Source of the DNA: Acidobacteriota bacterium
GTDB taxonomy: Bacteria > Acidobacteriota > Vicinamibacteria > Vicinamibacterales > UBA8438
Length of the DNA stretch: 48,533 bases
Direction: 5' to 3'
NCBI GenBank assembly: GCA_015659035.1
Contig: DQNS01000083.1
Coordinates: 1 to 48,533, forward strand
Made by a program: the position numbers and the translations under genes. The notes beneath the pieces were generated by a model. The model was not told the DNA's origin, did no database searches, and worked only from the letters and a program-made list of their open reading frames with translations. Of this stretch, positions 18,547 through 27,990 are shown in pieces (the stretch's first letter is position 1; the number at the start of each line of letters is the position of its first letter).

Positions 18547-20271
18547 CTACGGTGTCGTGTCCAGCCCGACCGCCGTGCCGACGGCGCGGCGGTCCGCGGC
18601 GCCGATGAACCGGGTCGGGTGCCCGTCGGCGTTGTACTCGATCCGCAACGCATGCGCTAGCCCGATGCGGCGGGTCGAGCGCACGTTGTGGCCCAGCGCC
18701 TCGAGCTCGGCGCGCACCGATTCCGGCACGCGCTCCTCGACCAGCAGCACGTCCGGCTCGGCGAACGCGACACGCCCTGCGTCGACGGCGGTCTGCACGT
18801 CCATCTGGAAGTCGATCAGGTTGATGGCGAGCTGCGCGACCGTTTGCGGGATGGTGTGCCCGCCGGGCGACCCGATCGCGGCCCAGGGACGACCGTCCTT
18901 CATGATGATGGTCGGGCTCTTCGACGAGTGCTTGCGGTTGCCGGGGGTGGCGTCCATCGGGTTGCCCTTGGGCTCATAGGTGGAATAGGCCATCGAGTTG
19001 TTCAGCCAGATGCCGGCGTCCTCGACGAACACCGCGCTGCCAAAGCCGTGACCGAGCGTGACGGTTGCCGAGACGACGTTGCCCCAGCGGTCGGCGATGA
19101 CGAAGTGCGTCGTGTCGGCCCCCTCGGTGGACGTCGGCCCCGGCGGCTCGAACCTGCCGGCGCGGGCGGCGTCCAGTGCGTCAGCCTGCTCCTGCCAGTG
19201 CGCCTCGGACAGCAGCATATCGAAGGGCGGCGGGTTCACCTCGGGGCCACCGGCATACTGCAACCGGGCCCAGAAGGCGTGCTTGGTGGCTTCGGCGAAC
19301 CGATGCAGATACGCGGTCGTGTTCGACCCGAGCGCGGGGGTGTCGTACCGGGTCATTATTCCGGCGGCCACCAGCGCCGCGAACGAGTTCGACGGTGCGC
19401 CCGCCGTCACCACCTCGTAGCCGCGATAGTCGATCGAGATCGGCTCGAACCACTCCGCCTCGTGCTCGACGAGATCCTCCATCGCCAGGAACCCGTCCCG
19501 GCGCTCGATCTCGGCGATGATCGCCTCGCCAAGGGAGCCGCCATAGAGCGACGCGGCGCCCTCGGCCGCGACCGTCCGCATCGACGCGGCCAGCTCGTGC
19601 TGCCCCAGCCAGTCCCCCTCGCCGAGCGGCTCGCCGCCGGCCCCGTAGATCTCTTTCGCGCGATCCGAGAAGTGCTCCCAGGTGCCGGCGATCGCCCGGC
19701 CGAGTGGCGCGGTCACCCCAACACCTTCGTCGGCGTGAAAGATCGCGGCCTCCCAGAGATCGGCCCACGGCAAGCTGCCGTGCTCCTCCCACAACGCCTC
19801 GAACCCATGCAGGTTCCCTGGCGTCGAGACCGCCTTGGCGGTTCGCATCATGTCCTGGAGCCGCTCGGCCTCGCGAAACACATCGGAGTTGGTGGCCTTC
19901 GGGAATCGGCCGTTGTTGTCCAGATAGCGGATCTCGCCCCGCTCCGCGTCGTAGAGGATCACGGTGCCATAGCCGCCGAAGATGTTCGAGTTCATCGGCT
20001 CGACGACGGTCAGCGTCGCCGCGACCGCCACCGCGGCGTCGAAGGCGTTCCCGCCCAGTTCGAGAATCTCGACCCCGGCCTCGGTGGCTCGTCGATGTGC
20101 CGAGGCGACCATCCCGCCGGTGCCGGTCGGACCGTCCGTGCGCGCGACCGCGGTGTCGATCGCGTCGGCCGCGGCCGTTGTCGTCTCGACGACGTCCTGG
20201 GCGCAGCCGAGCACGCCGAGACCGGTGAACACGATCGCAACGAGCAGCACGAGCGTCTGTCGGGTCTTCAT
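18547..20271 (-). CDS. ggt: Gamma-glutamyltransferase (GGT), lipoprotein form
   Basis: A 574-residue Ntn-hydrolase precursor of the GGT family, hydrolysing or transferring gamma-glutamyl groups, for example from glutathione. The lipobox VLGC (C23) predicts anchoring to an envelope membrane. The large subunit would span about 24-386. The autocatalytic nucleophile is T387 in ADTTHFVIAD, and the small subunit carries WLNNSMAYS and GSPGGHTIPQT, the conserved oxyanion/glycine motif. The length is normal. The ATG at 20271 is chosen by the signal peptide, since the frame extends upstream without meaning. The gene is convergent with the methyltransferase gene. Confidence 0.93.
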   Translation of the reverse strand: MKTRQTLVLLVAIVFTGLGVLGCAQDVVETTTAAADAIDTAVARTDGPTGTGGMVASAHRRATEAGVEILELGGNAFDAAVAVAATLTVVEPMNSNIFGGYGTVILYDAERGEIRYLDNNGRFPKATNSDVFREAERLQDMMRTAKAVSTPGNLHGFEALWEEHGSLPWADLWEAAIFHADEGVGVTAPLGRAIAGTWEHFSDRAKEIYGAGGEPLGEGDWLGQHELAASMRTVAAEGAASLYGGSLGEAIIAEIERRDGFLAMEDLVEHEAEWFEPISIDYRGYEVVTAGAPSNSFAALVAAGIMTRYDTPALGSNTTAYLHRFAEATKHAFWARLQYAGGPEVNPPPFDMLLSEAHWQEQADALDAARAGRFEPPGPTSTEGADTTHFVIADRWGNVVSATVTLGHGFGSAVFVEDAGIWLNNSMAYSTYEPKGNPMDATPGNRKHSSKSPTIIMKDGRPWAAIGSPGGHTIPQTVAQLAINLIDFQMDVQTAVDAGRVAFAEPDVLLVEERVPESVRAELEALGHNVRSTRRIGLAHALRIEYNADGHPTRFIGAADRRAVGTAVGLDTTP

Positions 20272-20375
20272 GGATGCCTCACTTCTACAAGCCTGTCCGG
20301 ACGTCTGTTGCGCGAAAGCCATGCCGTCATCGCCCGCGTCACACGGGATCGGAACCCTTATACACGAATCCGAGA

Positions 20376-21506
20376 CTAGTCTGCGGTGAGTGTCTCGGAA
20401 CGCACCGTGAGGTTCTCCACCCGATCCCGATCGACCGTCACGCCCAGTCCCGGCCGGTCCCGTGGCACGGTGACCATCCCGGCGGTGTCCATGGTCCATG
20501 CCGGTATGACGATATCCTGCTGCCAGTACCGCGCGCTGGGGCTGATGTCCCCAGGCAGCACGAAGTTCGGCATCGACGCGAGGGCGACGTTGTACGCGCG
20601 GCCGATGCCGCTCTCGAGCATACCGCCACACCAGACCGGCACGCCTGCGGCGGCGCACCGGTCGTGGATGGCCCGGGCGGCGGCGAGCCCACCGACCCGG
20701 CCCGGCTTGATGTTGACGATCCGCCCGCTGTCGAGCGTCAACATGTCCTCGACCCGGTCGACGCTCGTGATCGACTCGTCGAGACAGAGCGGGGTGGTCA
20801 GCCGCCGCTGCAAAGCGGCATGCCGCACCAGGTCGTCCGACGCCAGCGGCTGCTCGATCATCATCAGGTTGAAGCGGTCGAACGTGGCCAGATGGTCGAA
20901 ATCGGCGGTCGTGTAGGCGCTATTGGCATCGGCCATCAGCGGCGCGCCGGCGCCCAGTTCCTCGCGAACCGCTGCCAGATACGTCAGGTCGGCGCCCGGC
21001 TTCACCTTGATCTTCGCCTTCTGGTAGCCCTCCTCGAGCGCCCGGCGCACCTTCTCGACCAGTCGCGCCGGGTTCTCCTGGATACCGATCGAGATCCCGG
21101 TCGCGATCTGTGTCCGCGTGCCGCCGATCAGCGACGCGAGACTGGTGCCCTGACGTTCGGCCGCCAGTCCCCAGACCCCCATCTCGACCGCGGCTTTCGC
21201 CATCAGGTGGCCCCGCAGGTCGGCGTCCAGCCGGGGCAGGACCGCGTCGGGTCCGGCGAGCGGCACACCGAGCACCCGCGGGCCGATCCATTCGCGAATG
21301 GCGAGCCACGCGGTGTCGACCGTCTCCGGGGAGTAGTAGGGCTGCTCGCCGGCAACGCATTCAGACCACGCCGTGACGCCGTCGGCATCATGCGTCTCGA
21401 GCAGCAGGATCCGCCGCAGACTGGCGGTGCCGGACGAGATCTGGAACGGCTCAACCAGCGGCATTTGGATCTCTCGCAACGTGATCGATCGGAGGTGGAG
21501 GCTCAC
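20376..21506 (-). CDS. Enolase-superfamily o-succinylbenzoate synthase / N-acylamino-acid racemase (MenC type 2)
   Basis: A 376-residue muconate-lactonising-subgroup enolase. The catalytic lysine pair is in KAKIKVKPG (about 165-173), metal ligands in MADANSAYT, MIEQPL and CLDESI, and the second lysine in IVNIKPGRVGG. These are the MenC/NAAAR signatures. No other menaquinone genes are present, and the gene overlaps a GNAT-family gene by GTGA, a neighbourhood typical of N-acylamino-acid racemases. Racemisation of N-acyl amino acids is therefore the more likely role, although dual activity is known in this family. The start is the GTG at 21506. Confidence 0.88.
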   Translation of the reverse strand: MSLHLRSITLREIQMPLVEPFQISSGTASLRRILLLETHDADGVTAWSECVAGEQPYYSPETVDTAWLAIREWIGPRVLGVPLAGPDAVLPRLDADLRGHLMAKAAVEMGVWGLAAERQGTSLASLIGGTRTQIATGISIGIQENPARLVEKVRRALEEGYQKAKIKVKPGADLTYLAAVREELGAGAPLMADANSAYTTADFDHLATFDRFNLMMIEQPLASDDLVRHAALQRRLTTPLCLDESITSVDRVEDMLTLDSGRIVNIKPGRVGGLAAARAIHDRCAAAGVPVWCGGMLESGIGRAYNVALASMPNFVLPGDISPSARYWQQDIVIPAWTMDTAGMVTVPRDRPGLGVTVDRDRVENLTVRSETLTAD

Positions 21507-22348
21507 GAGTCACCCCCCGTCGTGTCCACGGTGTAGAACCAGCGCCCCGTGTCGGGGTCCGCATGGACCCCGGCCACGCGGGCGTGACGCGCGTTGAGGT
21601 AGGTCGTGAACGCTCGGCGCAGACTCTGCTGCCAGCGTCTGGCCAGGTCGGGTGCGTCCGCCTTGAGCCGGGCGACGTCGGCCGGAAGCTCCACGCGCAC
21701 CCACGGCGCGTCCGGTAGCGGCGCGGCATTGTCGAGTGGGGCTCCCGCGGCAGGGCCGGCCAGCGCGAGGGTGACAATCGGACCCTCCTGTGCAGCCGCC
21801 GGGAGGCGCGCCGGCGTGCCGGCGAGGCGCCGCTCGACCGCCGGGTCCCGCAACCGCCACTCGACGATGAAGCGGTCGGTGTCGAGGCCGCGGTGCAGCC
21901 GGCTGCCGGTGTCGCCGTACATGTTGGACACGTACTCGACCGGAGACGCCCCCAACGTCGTCAGGTTGAGCCGCGCGTTGCGCGCGACCAACGGGTCGAA
22001 GGTCCAGTAGACCCGCTCGATCCCCACGGCCAGGAGCCGCTCGCGCTGGTGCAGCTTGAGCCGCCGTCCCAGCCCGTGTCCACGCGCCTCGGGCCGGACG
22101 GCGAGCATGTCGGACCAGTGCGCCGTGACGCGGTCGCGTACGCCGCTGATGCCGAAGACGAACCCGACGAGACGCCCGGCGTCGAACGCGCCGGAGGCCA
22201 CGCCGCCGACCTGCTGCGAGACCATCAGGATCGTGGCCGGCACCACATCCATAAAGTCCCGGCCCCAGATGTCCCGCTGCAGGGCAACACACGCCTCGTA
22301 CTCCGCACGCGTCTCGAGCGGTCGAATGGTGACCTGATCGTCGGACAC
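21503..22348 (-). CDS. GNAT-superfamily acetyltransferase (COG3375-like)
   Basis: A 281-residue protein. The N-terminal half is a GNAT domain: TIRPLETRAEYEACVALQ start, SDMLAVRPEARGHGLGRRLK with the acetyl-CoA-binding RGHGLG loop at about 95-101, and VYWTFDPLVARNARLNL, which identifies the COG3375 group. The C-terminal half is an alanine/proline-rich extension ending in FYTVDT. COG3375 proteins are frequently encoded beside N-acylamino-acid racemases, where they probably acetylate an amino acid or amine. The GTG at 22348 is chosen because homology starts there; its SD is poor. The stop overlaps the downstream GTG. Confidence 0.85.
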   Translation of the reverse strand: MSDDQVTIRPLETRAEYEACVALQRDIWGRDFMDVVPATILMVSQQVGGVASGAFDAGRLVGFVFGISGVRDRVTAHWSDMLAVRPEARGHGLGRRLKLHQRERLLAVGIERVYWTFDPLVARNARLNLTTLGASPVEYVSNMYGDTGSRLHRGLDTDRFIVEWRLRDPAVERRLAGTPARLPAAAQEGPIVTLALAGPAAGAPLDNAAPLPDAPWVRVELPADVARLKADAPDLARRWQQSLRRAFTTYLNARHARVAGVHADPDTGRWFYTVDTTGGDS

Positions 22349-22413
22349 GATGGTAAGAATACCTTGGAGGCCGAAGCCCGAAGCCAACGACCCGGATGGA
22401 TTGGGGTCCCGCG

Positions 22414-23931
22414 TTACCGCGTGTCCGCGAGCGAGACAGGCCCGGTCAGGTAGTCGATGAGCTCGCGATGCCACCAGGCGCCGGTTTCCGCGCGTTCGGC
22501 CGACGTGGTGAATCGGTAGTCGTAGTACGCCAGCCGGAGATACCGGGGCGGCGCATCGGCGAACGCCGCGTCGCCAACCAGCGCGGTCACCGCCGGGGCC
22601 CCTTCGAGCAGGCGCGTCATCAGCGGCGAGAGCCAGTAGCGTGCGCCCCGGGGGTCGAGCGCGGCGAACCAGAGCTGCCAGTCGAGGCGCGGCTGATGCG
22701 GCGCCACCAGCCCGGGTCGGCGGTCCGGGTCACCCGGTTTCCAGCGCAGATCCCACGCGGTCCACTCGAGCCCGTCCGGGCTTCCCTGGATCACGATCTC
22801 CGGACGCTCGACCGTCATCACCCGGAACAGCCCGTAGCCGTTGACCGACCGGAACGGTTGCACCCAGCCGACGACCGGGTCCGACCAGGACAGATCGAGA
22901 CTGGAACGTCCGCTCCCCTCGACGGTGCGCGCGATCTCCCGAGCGAAGGTAAGGCCGCCGAGCGCGAACAGCGCCATCGCGCCGACAGCCCCCAGCCGCC
23001 GGCGCCACCCGTCCAGCCAAGGTCGGTTCGGCTCCCCGCCGCCGACGATGCGCGCGTGCCCGATGGGCTGAAACGGTAGCACCCGAGACCACGCACGATC
23101 GTCGACCAGGGTCAGACAGAGCACAACCGCGAGGATCGAGAAGAAGCCGTAGTTGCCGGTGACGCCGATCACGACCTGCAGGAGGACCAGCCCGGTACAG
23201 GCCCCCAACCGGATGCGGCGAAAGCGCGCCGGCGCGAAGATCGCCCAGGGCAGCAGCAGCTCCACCACGAACATGCCACCGACCGACAGACGCTGTATCC
23301 AGCTTGGCAGCTGATGCGCATACCAGCCGGTCCACAGCGGCAGTGGTTGTGTCTCATAATGGTAGGTCAGGGCCGTCCAGTCGGCCCAGGTCGGGTCCCC
23401 GCTCGCGACCTTGGTGATGCCCGAGAGAATCACCAGTCGGAAGAGCAGCCACCAGAGCAGCCACCGGGCCACCGGCGAGGGTGGTCTCTCGGTGGTCAAG
23501 GTGGGCCGCAGTCCACGGGGTGCGTAGAAGCAGGCGAGCAGACCGGTCTCGAGCAGGAGGGTGTCCCATTGAAACGCCAGGAACGTCTGACCGGCGACCG
23601 TCAGTGACAGATAGCTGACCCAGAGCAGCGGCAGCACACAGACCGGTGCGATGCCGGCGATGAGCAGCGTCGCGAGCGCCGCCCCGAGCCAGCAGAGCCC
23701 CTGCAGCGCCAGGTCGCTCGACGACAGCCACAGCAGCGTTGGAAAGAGCCGGTAGGCCTGGCCACCGTAGCTGTCCCGCAGCCGGTCCAGATAGACGCCG
23801 GCCGGCAGGATGCCGTCGGCGCCGACCAGACCGGTCACCTGGACCGCGAGTGACACGAAGGCGATGAGATAGGTCAGCCCGAGCAGCCGCAGAAACACCC
23901 AGCGTGAGAGAAGATACGAGGGTGGCCTCAC
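22414..23931 (-). CDS. Lipase maturation factor family membrane protein (LMF1/LMF2-like)
   Basis: A 505-residue polytopic protein with about eight to ten hydrophobic segments. It contains the family's hallmark pattern: FQWDTLLLETGLLACFYAPR, LLFRLVILSGITKVASGDPTW, the TALTYHYETQPLP motif and the late LRWKPGD...PHQPRLDWQLWFAAL. Eukaryotic LMF1 folds secreted lipases in the ER. Bacterial relatives are uncharacterised. GTG at 23931 is taken as the start, with another GTG at 23940 equally possible. It is 65 nt upstream of the GNAT gene on the same strand and divergent from the 24021 gene. Confidence 0.92.
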   Translation of the reverse strand: MRPPSYLLSRWVFLRLLGLTYLIAFVSLAVQVTGLVGADGILPAGVYLDRLRDSYGGQAYRLFPTLLWLSSSDLALQGLCWLGAALATLLIAGIAPVCVLPLLWVSYLSLTVAGQTFLAFQWDTLLLETGLLACFYAPRGLRPTLTTERPPSPVARWLLWWLLFRLVILSGITKVASGDPTWADWTALTYHYETQPLPLWTGWYAHQLPSWIQRLSVGGMFVVELLLPWAIFAPARFRRIRLGACTGLVLLQVVIGVTGNYGFFSILAVVLCLTLVDDRAWSRVLPFQPIGHARIVGGGEPNRPWLDGWRRRLGAVGAMALFALGGLTFAREIARTVEGSGRSSLDLSWSDPVVGWVQPFRSVNGYGLFRVMTVERPEIVIQGSPDGLEWTAWDLRWKPGDPDRRPGLVAPHQPRLDWQLWFAALDPRGARYWLSPLMTRLLEGAPAVTALVGDAAFADAPPRYLRLAYYDYRFTTSAERAETGAWWHRELIDYLTGPVSLADTR

Positions 23932-24020
23932 GCACAGCACATTAGCACTGGGTTGCGGAAAAAAGCGCTCCGGTTTCCGAGGGCCGGGGTGAGGGCCAGG
24001 GGGACTCTCCAAGGAAGCAC

Positions 24021-25145
24021 ATGAGACAAGTCAATCGCGACGGTCGTGACCCAGGCGTCTCGGCCCATGGCCGCGTGCTCGGGTGGCTCATCGTGCTGCT
24101 GGTTGGCGTGGTGGCGGTGGCCCGCACGCAGGAGCCGGAGCCGCCGGTCATTCCCTGGTTCGAAACGCGGGCGCCCGGTGCGTTCGGCGACTCGCGTGTG
24201 GCGGCGTCAGAGGAGTGGGCGATCGCCTTCCGTGTCGATGCGACCATTCGGTTGCCGCTGCTGATCGCCAAGATCCCGATCGCGTCGCGCGAGAACGTCG
24301 GCGTGACGACCTTCTCGGCGCGCCACTTCACCACGGACCGCCGGACCGGCGTGCGCGCCTACGAGTTCTACGCGGCGTCGTTCCCGGACCGGGCGCGCGG
24401 GTTGAACCGGCTCGGGTTCCTGCGCGAAGCGGTGGTCGTCGCCCGCACCGGGATCATCGAGACGGCCCAGTTCGGGGTCATCTCCTCGGAGCGCGAGGAC
24501 TCGATGGCGAAGGTAGAAGAGGTGCTCGACAACGACGCGGAGCTGCTGCCCTACTCTGTCATCGACACCCTGATCACGGCCGACGCCGCAGACAGCCGTG
24601 TGCTGCAGCTCCTCATGTCGGGTCAATGGGACACCGCCGCCGGGCTGTATGACGAGGTGCGTCCGCAATGGGACGGCGAAGACCAGACCTACACCCGGCA
24701 TCTCTCGAATGACGACCCGTCGTTCGGCTACCAGACGCCGCTTGCTTTCTTCAGCGGGCTCCAGGTCAGCATGCAGGCGGTCGCCAACGCCGTGGCGGCC
24801 GGAGAGGACCCCCGAGACACTCAGCGCTATCAGCCCTACGTCCACAACGGCCGGCTGTTGCGGTTCGAGCTGCGTAAGATCGCCCGCGACGAGAAACGCG
24901 CCGCCGAGTATGCGCGTGACGGGTGGCTCGACAACTCGGAGGCGCTGCGCCGGCTCGAGTACCGGTTGCGCGACGCGCGCGGGAAAGAGGTGGACCGGTT
25001 CAAGCTGTGGGTGGAGCTGCGAGCGTCGAGCCCGGACGAACCGTTCCCGCTACCGCACCTGCCGGTAGCCTACGAGTACGAACCGGCGGGGTATCTGCGG
25101 TTGCGGGCGGTGCGCGTGCCGGTGCCCGCCCCAGGTCTGCCCTGA
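24021..25145 (+). CDS. Exported protein of unknown function
   Basis: A 374-residue protein with a signal-anchor or signal peptide (about residues 18-36, ending ARTQEPE). The mature part is charged and shows an FSARHFTTDRRTGVRAYEFYAASFPDRARGLNR region and a helical NDDPSFGYQTPLAFFSGLQVSMQAVANAV stretch. The C-terminal beta strands end in EYEPAGYLRLRAVRVPV. I recognise no domain. AAGGAAG precedes the ATG. The 3' end overlaps one copy of the dispersed repeat described separately. Confidence 0.65.
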   Translation: MRQVNRDGRDPGVSAHGRVLGWLIVLLVGVVAVARTQEPEPPVIPWFETRAPGAFGDSRVAASEEWAIAFRVDATIRLPLLIAKIPIASRENVGVTTFSARHFTTDRRTGVRAYEFYAASFPDRARGLNRLGFLREAVVVARTGIIETAQFGVISSEREDSMAKVEEVLDNDAELLPYSVIDTLITADAADSRVLQLLMSGQWDTAAGLYDEVRPQWDGEDQTYTRHLSNDDPSFGYQTPLAFFSGLQVSMQAVANAVAAGEDPRDTQRYQPYVHNGRLLRFELRKIARDEKRAAEYARDGWLDNSEALRRLEYRLRDARGKEVDRFKLWVELRASSPDEPFPLPHLPVAYEYEPAGYLRLRAVRVPVPAPGLP

Positions 25146-25171
25146 GCGGAGCTCGCCGTGACGTTGCCGAA
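25137..25171. repeat. Dispersed intergenic repeat, copy A
   Basis: CTGCCCTGAGCGGAGC followed by a variable spot and CGTGACGTTG-CGAA matches 37512-37546 closely. The copy overlaps the last codons and stop of the upstream gene. Confidence 0.55.
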
Positions 25172-25219
25172 TGAGGTGAGGGGCCCGAGCACTCCTCGGT
25201 GGGTCGGGGCGATCCTGCG

Positions 25220-26416
25220 CTACATCAAGGTGACGACCGCGTCCTGGGTCTCGCCGTCGCGGATGATCGTCACCTCAACTTCGTCGCCGGGCTTGTAGCG
25301 GTCCAGCACCGCCCGGAGATCCCGCAAGGACAGCACGCTCTCACCGTCGATTCGCAGGATGATGTCCCCGAGCTGGTCGTCGGTGCCGCGCAGGCCGGCA
25401 CGAGCGGCGGCGGAGCGAGGGGTGACCTGAACGATGAGGACACCTCCGGCTACACCGAGCCGTTGCGCGACGATCTGGTTGGTCCGCTGGTTCGCGGGCA
25501 AAATGCCAAGCTGCGCTGGCGTGTACTCGCCGTGCGCGATCAGTTGTGGCACCACCCGCTGCACGGTGTTGACCGGCACGGCGAACCCGAGGCCGACCGA
25601 TGCCCCGGACGGGCTTTGGATCTGGCTGTTGATGCCGATGAGTCGCCCCCTGCTGTCGAGCAGCGGTCCGCCCGAGTTGCCCGGGTTGATCGCGGCGTCG
25701 AGCTGGATGACGTCCTCGATGATATCGCCGGTCAACCCCTCGATCTGCCGGTTGAGCGCCGACACGATGCCGCTCGTCAGCGTGGCGCTCAGGCCCCAGG
25801 GGTTGCCGATGGCATACACGCTTTGACCCACTCGCAGCAGGTCGCTGTCGCCGAGCTGGACCTGCCGGAGCACATCGGGCGGTGCATCGATCCGGAGCAC
25901 CGCCAGGTCGTGCCGGGCCGAGCCACCGACATACTCGGCGATGTAGGCAGTTTGGTCCTGCATGACGACACGGATCGCCACTGCCCCCTGTACGACGTGG
26001 AAGTTGGTGACGATGTGCCCCTGGTCGTCCCAGAGGAACCCGGTGCCGGTGCCCTGGGGTACGTTCACACCGCGGCCGAAGATGTCCTGGCGACGGGTCA
26101 CGGTGGTGATGTAGACGACCGACGGACTGGTGTTCTCGAACAGGTCCACGATCGCCTGTTCGTCCGGCCGCAGGTCGGTGTACGGCTGCGATACCGGCGA
26201 CGGCAGGAGGGCAGCGATCTGGTGCGTCAAGTCGCTCGGGCTCCGTGCGTCAACCTGGCGTGTCGGCTCGGGCTCGTCGGCGATCGCGGCGGTCGACGGG
26301 ACCAGCTCCATCGTGCAGGCCGTCGCGCCCACGGCGAGCGCCAGCAGTCCGAGGACCACCGCGTATCGTCGTCGAGAGACGGGAGTGGATGGGCTCCGAG
26401 CGGATGCGTTGATCAT
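25220..26416 (-). CDS. DegP/HtrA-like S1C serine protease lipoprotein with one PDZ domain
   Basis: A 398-residue periplasmic quality-control protease. The N-terminus carries a signal peptide with a possible lipobox (ATAC, C34). The trypsin-like domain at about 85-265 has the triad H130 (TNFHVV), D160 (RHDLAVL) and S238 (NPGNSGGPL), and a GTGTGFLWDDQGHIVTN core typical of Deg proteases. A single PDZ domain occupies about 290-398. It resembles DegS/DegQ-type proteins more than two-PDZ DegP. The ATG at 26416 is chosen because the signal peptide follows; the longer frame to 26485 adds an implausible N-terminus. Confidence 0.93.
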   Translation of the reverse strand: MINASARSPSTPVSRRRYAVVLGLLALAVGATACTMELVPSTAAIADEPEPTRQVDARSPSDLTHQIAALLPSPVSQPYTDLRPDEQAIVDLFENTSPSVVYITTVTRRQDIFGRGVNVPQGTGTGFLWDDQGHIVTNFHVVQGAVAIRVVMQDQTAYIAEYVGGSARHDLAVLRIDAPPDVLRQVQLGDSDLLRVGQSVYAIGNPWGLSATLTSGIVSALNRQIEGLTGDIIEDVIQLDAAINPGNSGGPLLDSRGRLIGINSQIQSPSGASVGLGFAVPVNTVQRVVPQLIAHGEYTPAQLGILPANQRTNQIVAQRLGVAGGVLIVQVTPRSAAARAGLRGTDDQLGDIILRIDGESVLSLRDLRAVLDRYKPGDEVEVTIIRDGETQDAVVTLM

Positions 26417-26539
26417 GCAGGTCGTCCTGCCAGGTGAACCGGGCCAGCATCTGCCAGCATACCACCGCAAGTGCGGACCAGACACCCTCGTGAGGTGATA
26501 CGTAGCATCGTCGAAGCGCGTTCTTTGGGGGGCCGGGGA

Positions 26540-26545
26540 TATAAT
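26540..26545 (+). promoter_or_regulatory. Consensus -10 box TATAAT, 11 nt before a start codon
   Basis: Perfect TATAAT in GGATATAATCCG; the ATG is at 26557. The predicted transcription start lies within about five bases of the ATG. No -35 consensus is visible. Confidence 0.5.
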
Positions 26546-26556
26546 CCGAACCGGTC

Positions 26557-27561
26557 ATGCGGCCCCCGACGTGCACCCTCGGACTCGTCTTGTTCTCTAG
26601 CGTCCTCGCGGGATGTGCAGGGAGTCCCGCAGGTAACTCGTCGGTGTCGCTGGACCAGACGGTCGAGGCGGCCGAGGCCCTCCCCCCGCGCGAAGCAACG
26701 CAGACAGCGCCTCGCGATCCGTCGCGCACGTGGGTCGTGCTCCTTGGGACCGGCACGCCCGGCGCCGAGCCGGATCGGTTCGGGCCGGCGACGGCGGTGG
26801 TCGCGGGCAGCAACGCCTACCTGATTGATGCCGGTCCCGGTGTGGTGCGCCGTGCCATGGCGGGCGCGCTCGTCAGCGGGCTGGCTGCGTTGCAGCCGCG
26901 GAACCTGCGCGTGGCGTTCTTCACGCACCTGCATTCGGACCACACCATCGGCTATCCGGATCTGATCCTCTCACCGTGGGTGCTCGGACGCCCGGTGCCG
27001 TTGCAGGCGTACGGTCCACCCGGTCTCGACGCGATGACCGCCGCGCTGCTCGAGGCCTATCGCGAGGACATCCGCGTCCGGGTCGAGGGCCCGGAGCGGC
27101 TGCGGCGGGACCTGCTGGCGGTTGAGACCCACGAGATCGAGCCCGGGCTCATCTACGAAGACGACGTGATGAAGGTCGAGGCGTTCGCCGTGCCGCATGG
27201 TACGTGGGACCACGCCTTCGGCTTCAAGCTGACCACGGCCGACCGCACCATCGTCATCTCTGGCGACACCGGCCCGTTCGACGGGCTGGCCGAGATCGCC
27301 GCCGGCGCCGACGTGCTGATCCATGAGGCCTACGGCGCCGATGCGTTCCGGCGGCGCGAGCCGGGAATGCAGCTTTACCACGGCACGTTCCACACGTCGG
27401 CGGTCAAGGTGGGGGAGATCGCCGCCCGGGCGGGGGTCGGCATGGTCATCCTGCATCACCAACTCCATCTCGCCGGGGACACCCCTGAGGAGATGGTCGA
27501 GGAGGTTCGCCTCAGCTTCGACGGCGAGGTGGTGTACGGGCGCGATCTCGACGTCTTCTGA
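26557..27561 (+). CDS. MBL-fold metallohydrolase lipoprotein (RNase Z / arylsulfatase-like subgroup)
   Basis: A 334-residue metallo-beta-lactamase-fold hydrolase. A lipoprotein signal precedes a LAGC lipobox (C19). Metal motifs are FTHLHSDHTIG (HxHxDH, about 122-132), the histidine in VPHGTWDHAFG, the bridging aspartate in ISGDTGPFD, HEAYGAD and a late HHQLHL. The domain opening VVLLGTGTPGAEPDRFGP is characteristic of RNase Z and related secreted hydrolases. A lipoprotein location argues against tRNA processing; an envelope hydrolase of unknown ester or phosphodiester is more likely. No SD is seen, consistent with leaderless initiation. Confidence 0.9.
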   Translation: MRPPTCTLGLVLFSSVLAGCAGSPAGNSSVSLDQTVEAAEALPPREATQTAPRDPSRTWVVLLGTGTPGAEPDRFGPATAVVAGSNAYLIDAGPGVVRRAMAGALVSGLAALQPRNLRVAFFTHLHSDHTIGYPDLILSPWVLGRPVPLQAYGPPGLDAMTAALLEAYREDIRVRVEGPERLRRDLLAVETHEIEPGLIYEDDVMKVEAFAVPHGTWDHAFGFKLTTADRTIVISGDTGPFDGLAEIAAGADVLIHEAYGADAFRRREPGMQLYHGTFHTSAVKVGEIAARAGVGMVILHHQLHLAGDTPEEMVEEVRLSFDGEVVYGRDLDVF

Positions 27562-27592
27562 ACACGCTCGGCGCCGAGGTGTACGCACCAAA

Positions 27593-27618
27593 GGCCCGCT
27601 CCGGCTGGAGAGCGGGCC
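27593..27618 (-). terminator. Candidate Rho-independent terminator of thioredoxin
   Basis: 8-bp GC-rich arms GGCCCGCT 27593-27600 and AGCGGGCC 27611-27618 with a 10-nt loop. On the minus strand the hairpin is followed by a short T run (TTT). It sits between the convergent MBL and thioredoxin stops and may serve both. Confidence 0.6.
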
Positions 27619-27645
27619 CTGGATTCTCAAACGGACGTAGCGGCG

Positions 27646-27990
27646 TCACGCAATCTTTTGCGCGACGTGCTTGTCGAGCAGCGCCGCGAGCTGTTCCTTG
27701 CCGGCGACGCCGACCGTAGATTCCACCACCTTGCCGTCCTTGAACAGCAGCAGCGTCGGGATCGACCGGACCCCGTACTTCTGCGGCGTGTCGGGGTTCT
27801 CGTCGATGTTCAGCTTGCCGACGGCGACCCGGCCGTTGTACTCCTCGGCCAGCTCCCCGACGGCCGGCGCGATCATCCTGCACGGGCCGCACCACTGTGC
27901 CCAGAAGTCCACCAGGACCGGTTTGTCCGACTGCAGCACCGTCTGCTCGAAGTCTCCGTCGGTGAGTGTCAACGTGTGTTCCGAGGCCAT
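27646..27990 (-). CDS. trxA: Thioredoxin
   Basis: A 114-residue thioredoxin with the redox motif WCGPC (C34, C37) in [14 protein letters not shown], and the cis-proline loop [11 protein letters not shown]. It has classical length and no signal peptide, so it is a cytosolic disulfide reductase. The ATG at 27990 fits the family N-terminus. GGGGGAGG lies about 10 nt upstream. Divergent from the M1 aminopeptidase gene. Confidence 0.96.
   Translation of the reverse strand: MASEHTLTLTDGDFEQTVLQSDKPVLVDFWAQWCGPCRMIAPAVGELAEEYNGRVAVGKLNIDENPDTPQKYGVRSIPTLLLFKDGKVVESTVGVAGKEQLAALLDKHVAQKIA

Noticed and set aside
20376-21506. Naming the enzyme menC as part of menaquinone biosynthesis
   Set aside because: No other men genes in the window and the GNAT neighbour favours N-acylamino-acid racemase. 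The sequence alone cannot separate the two activities.
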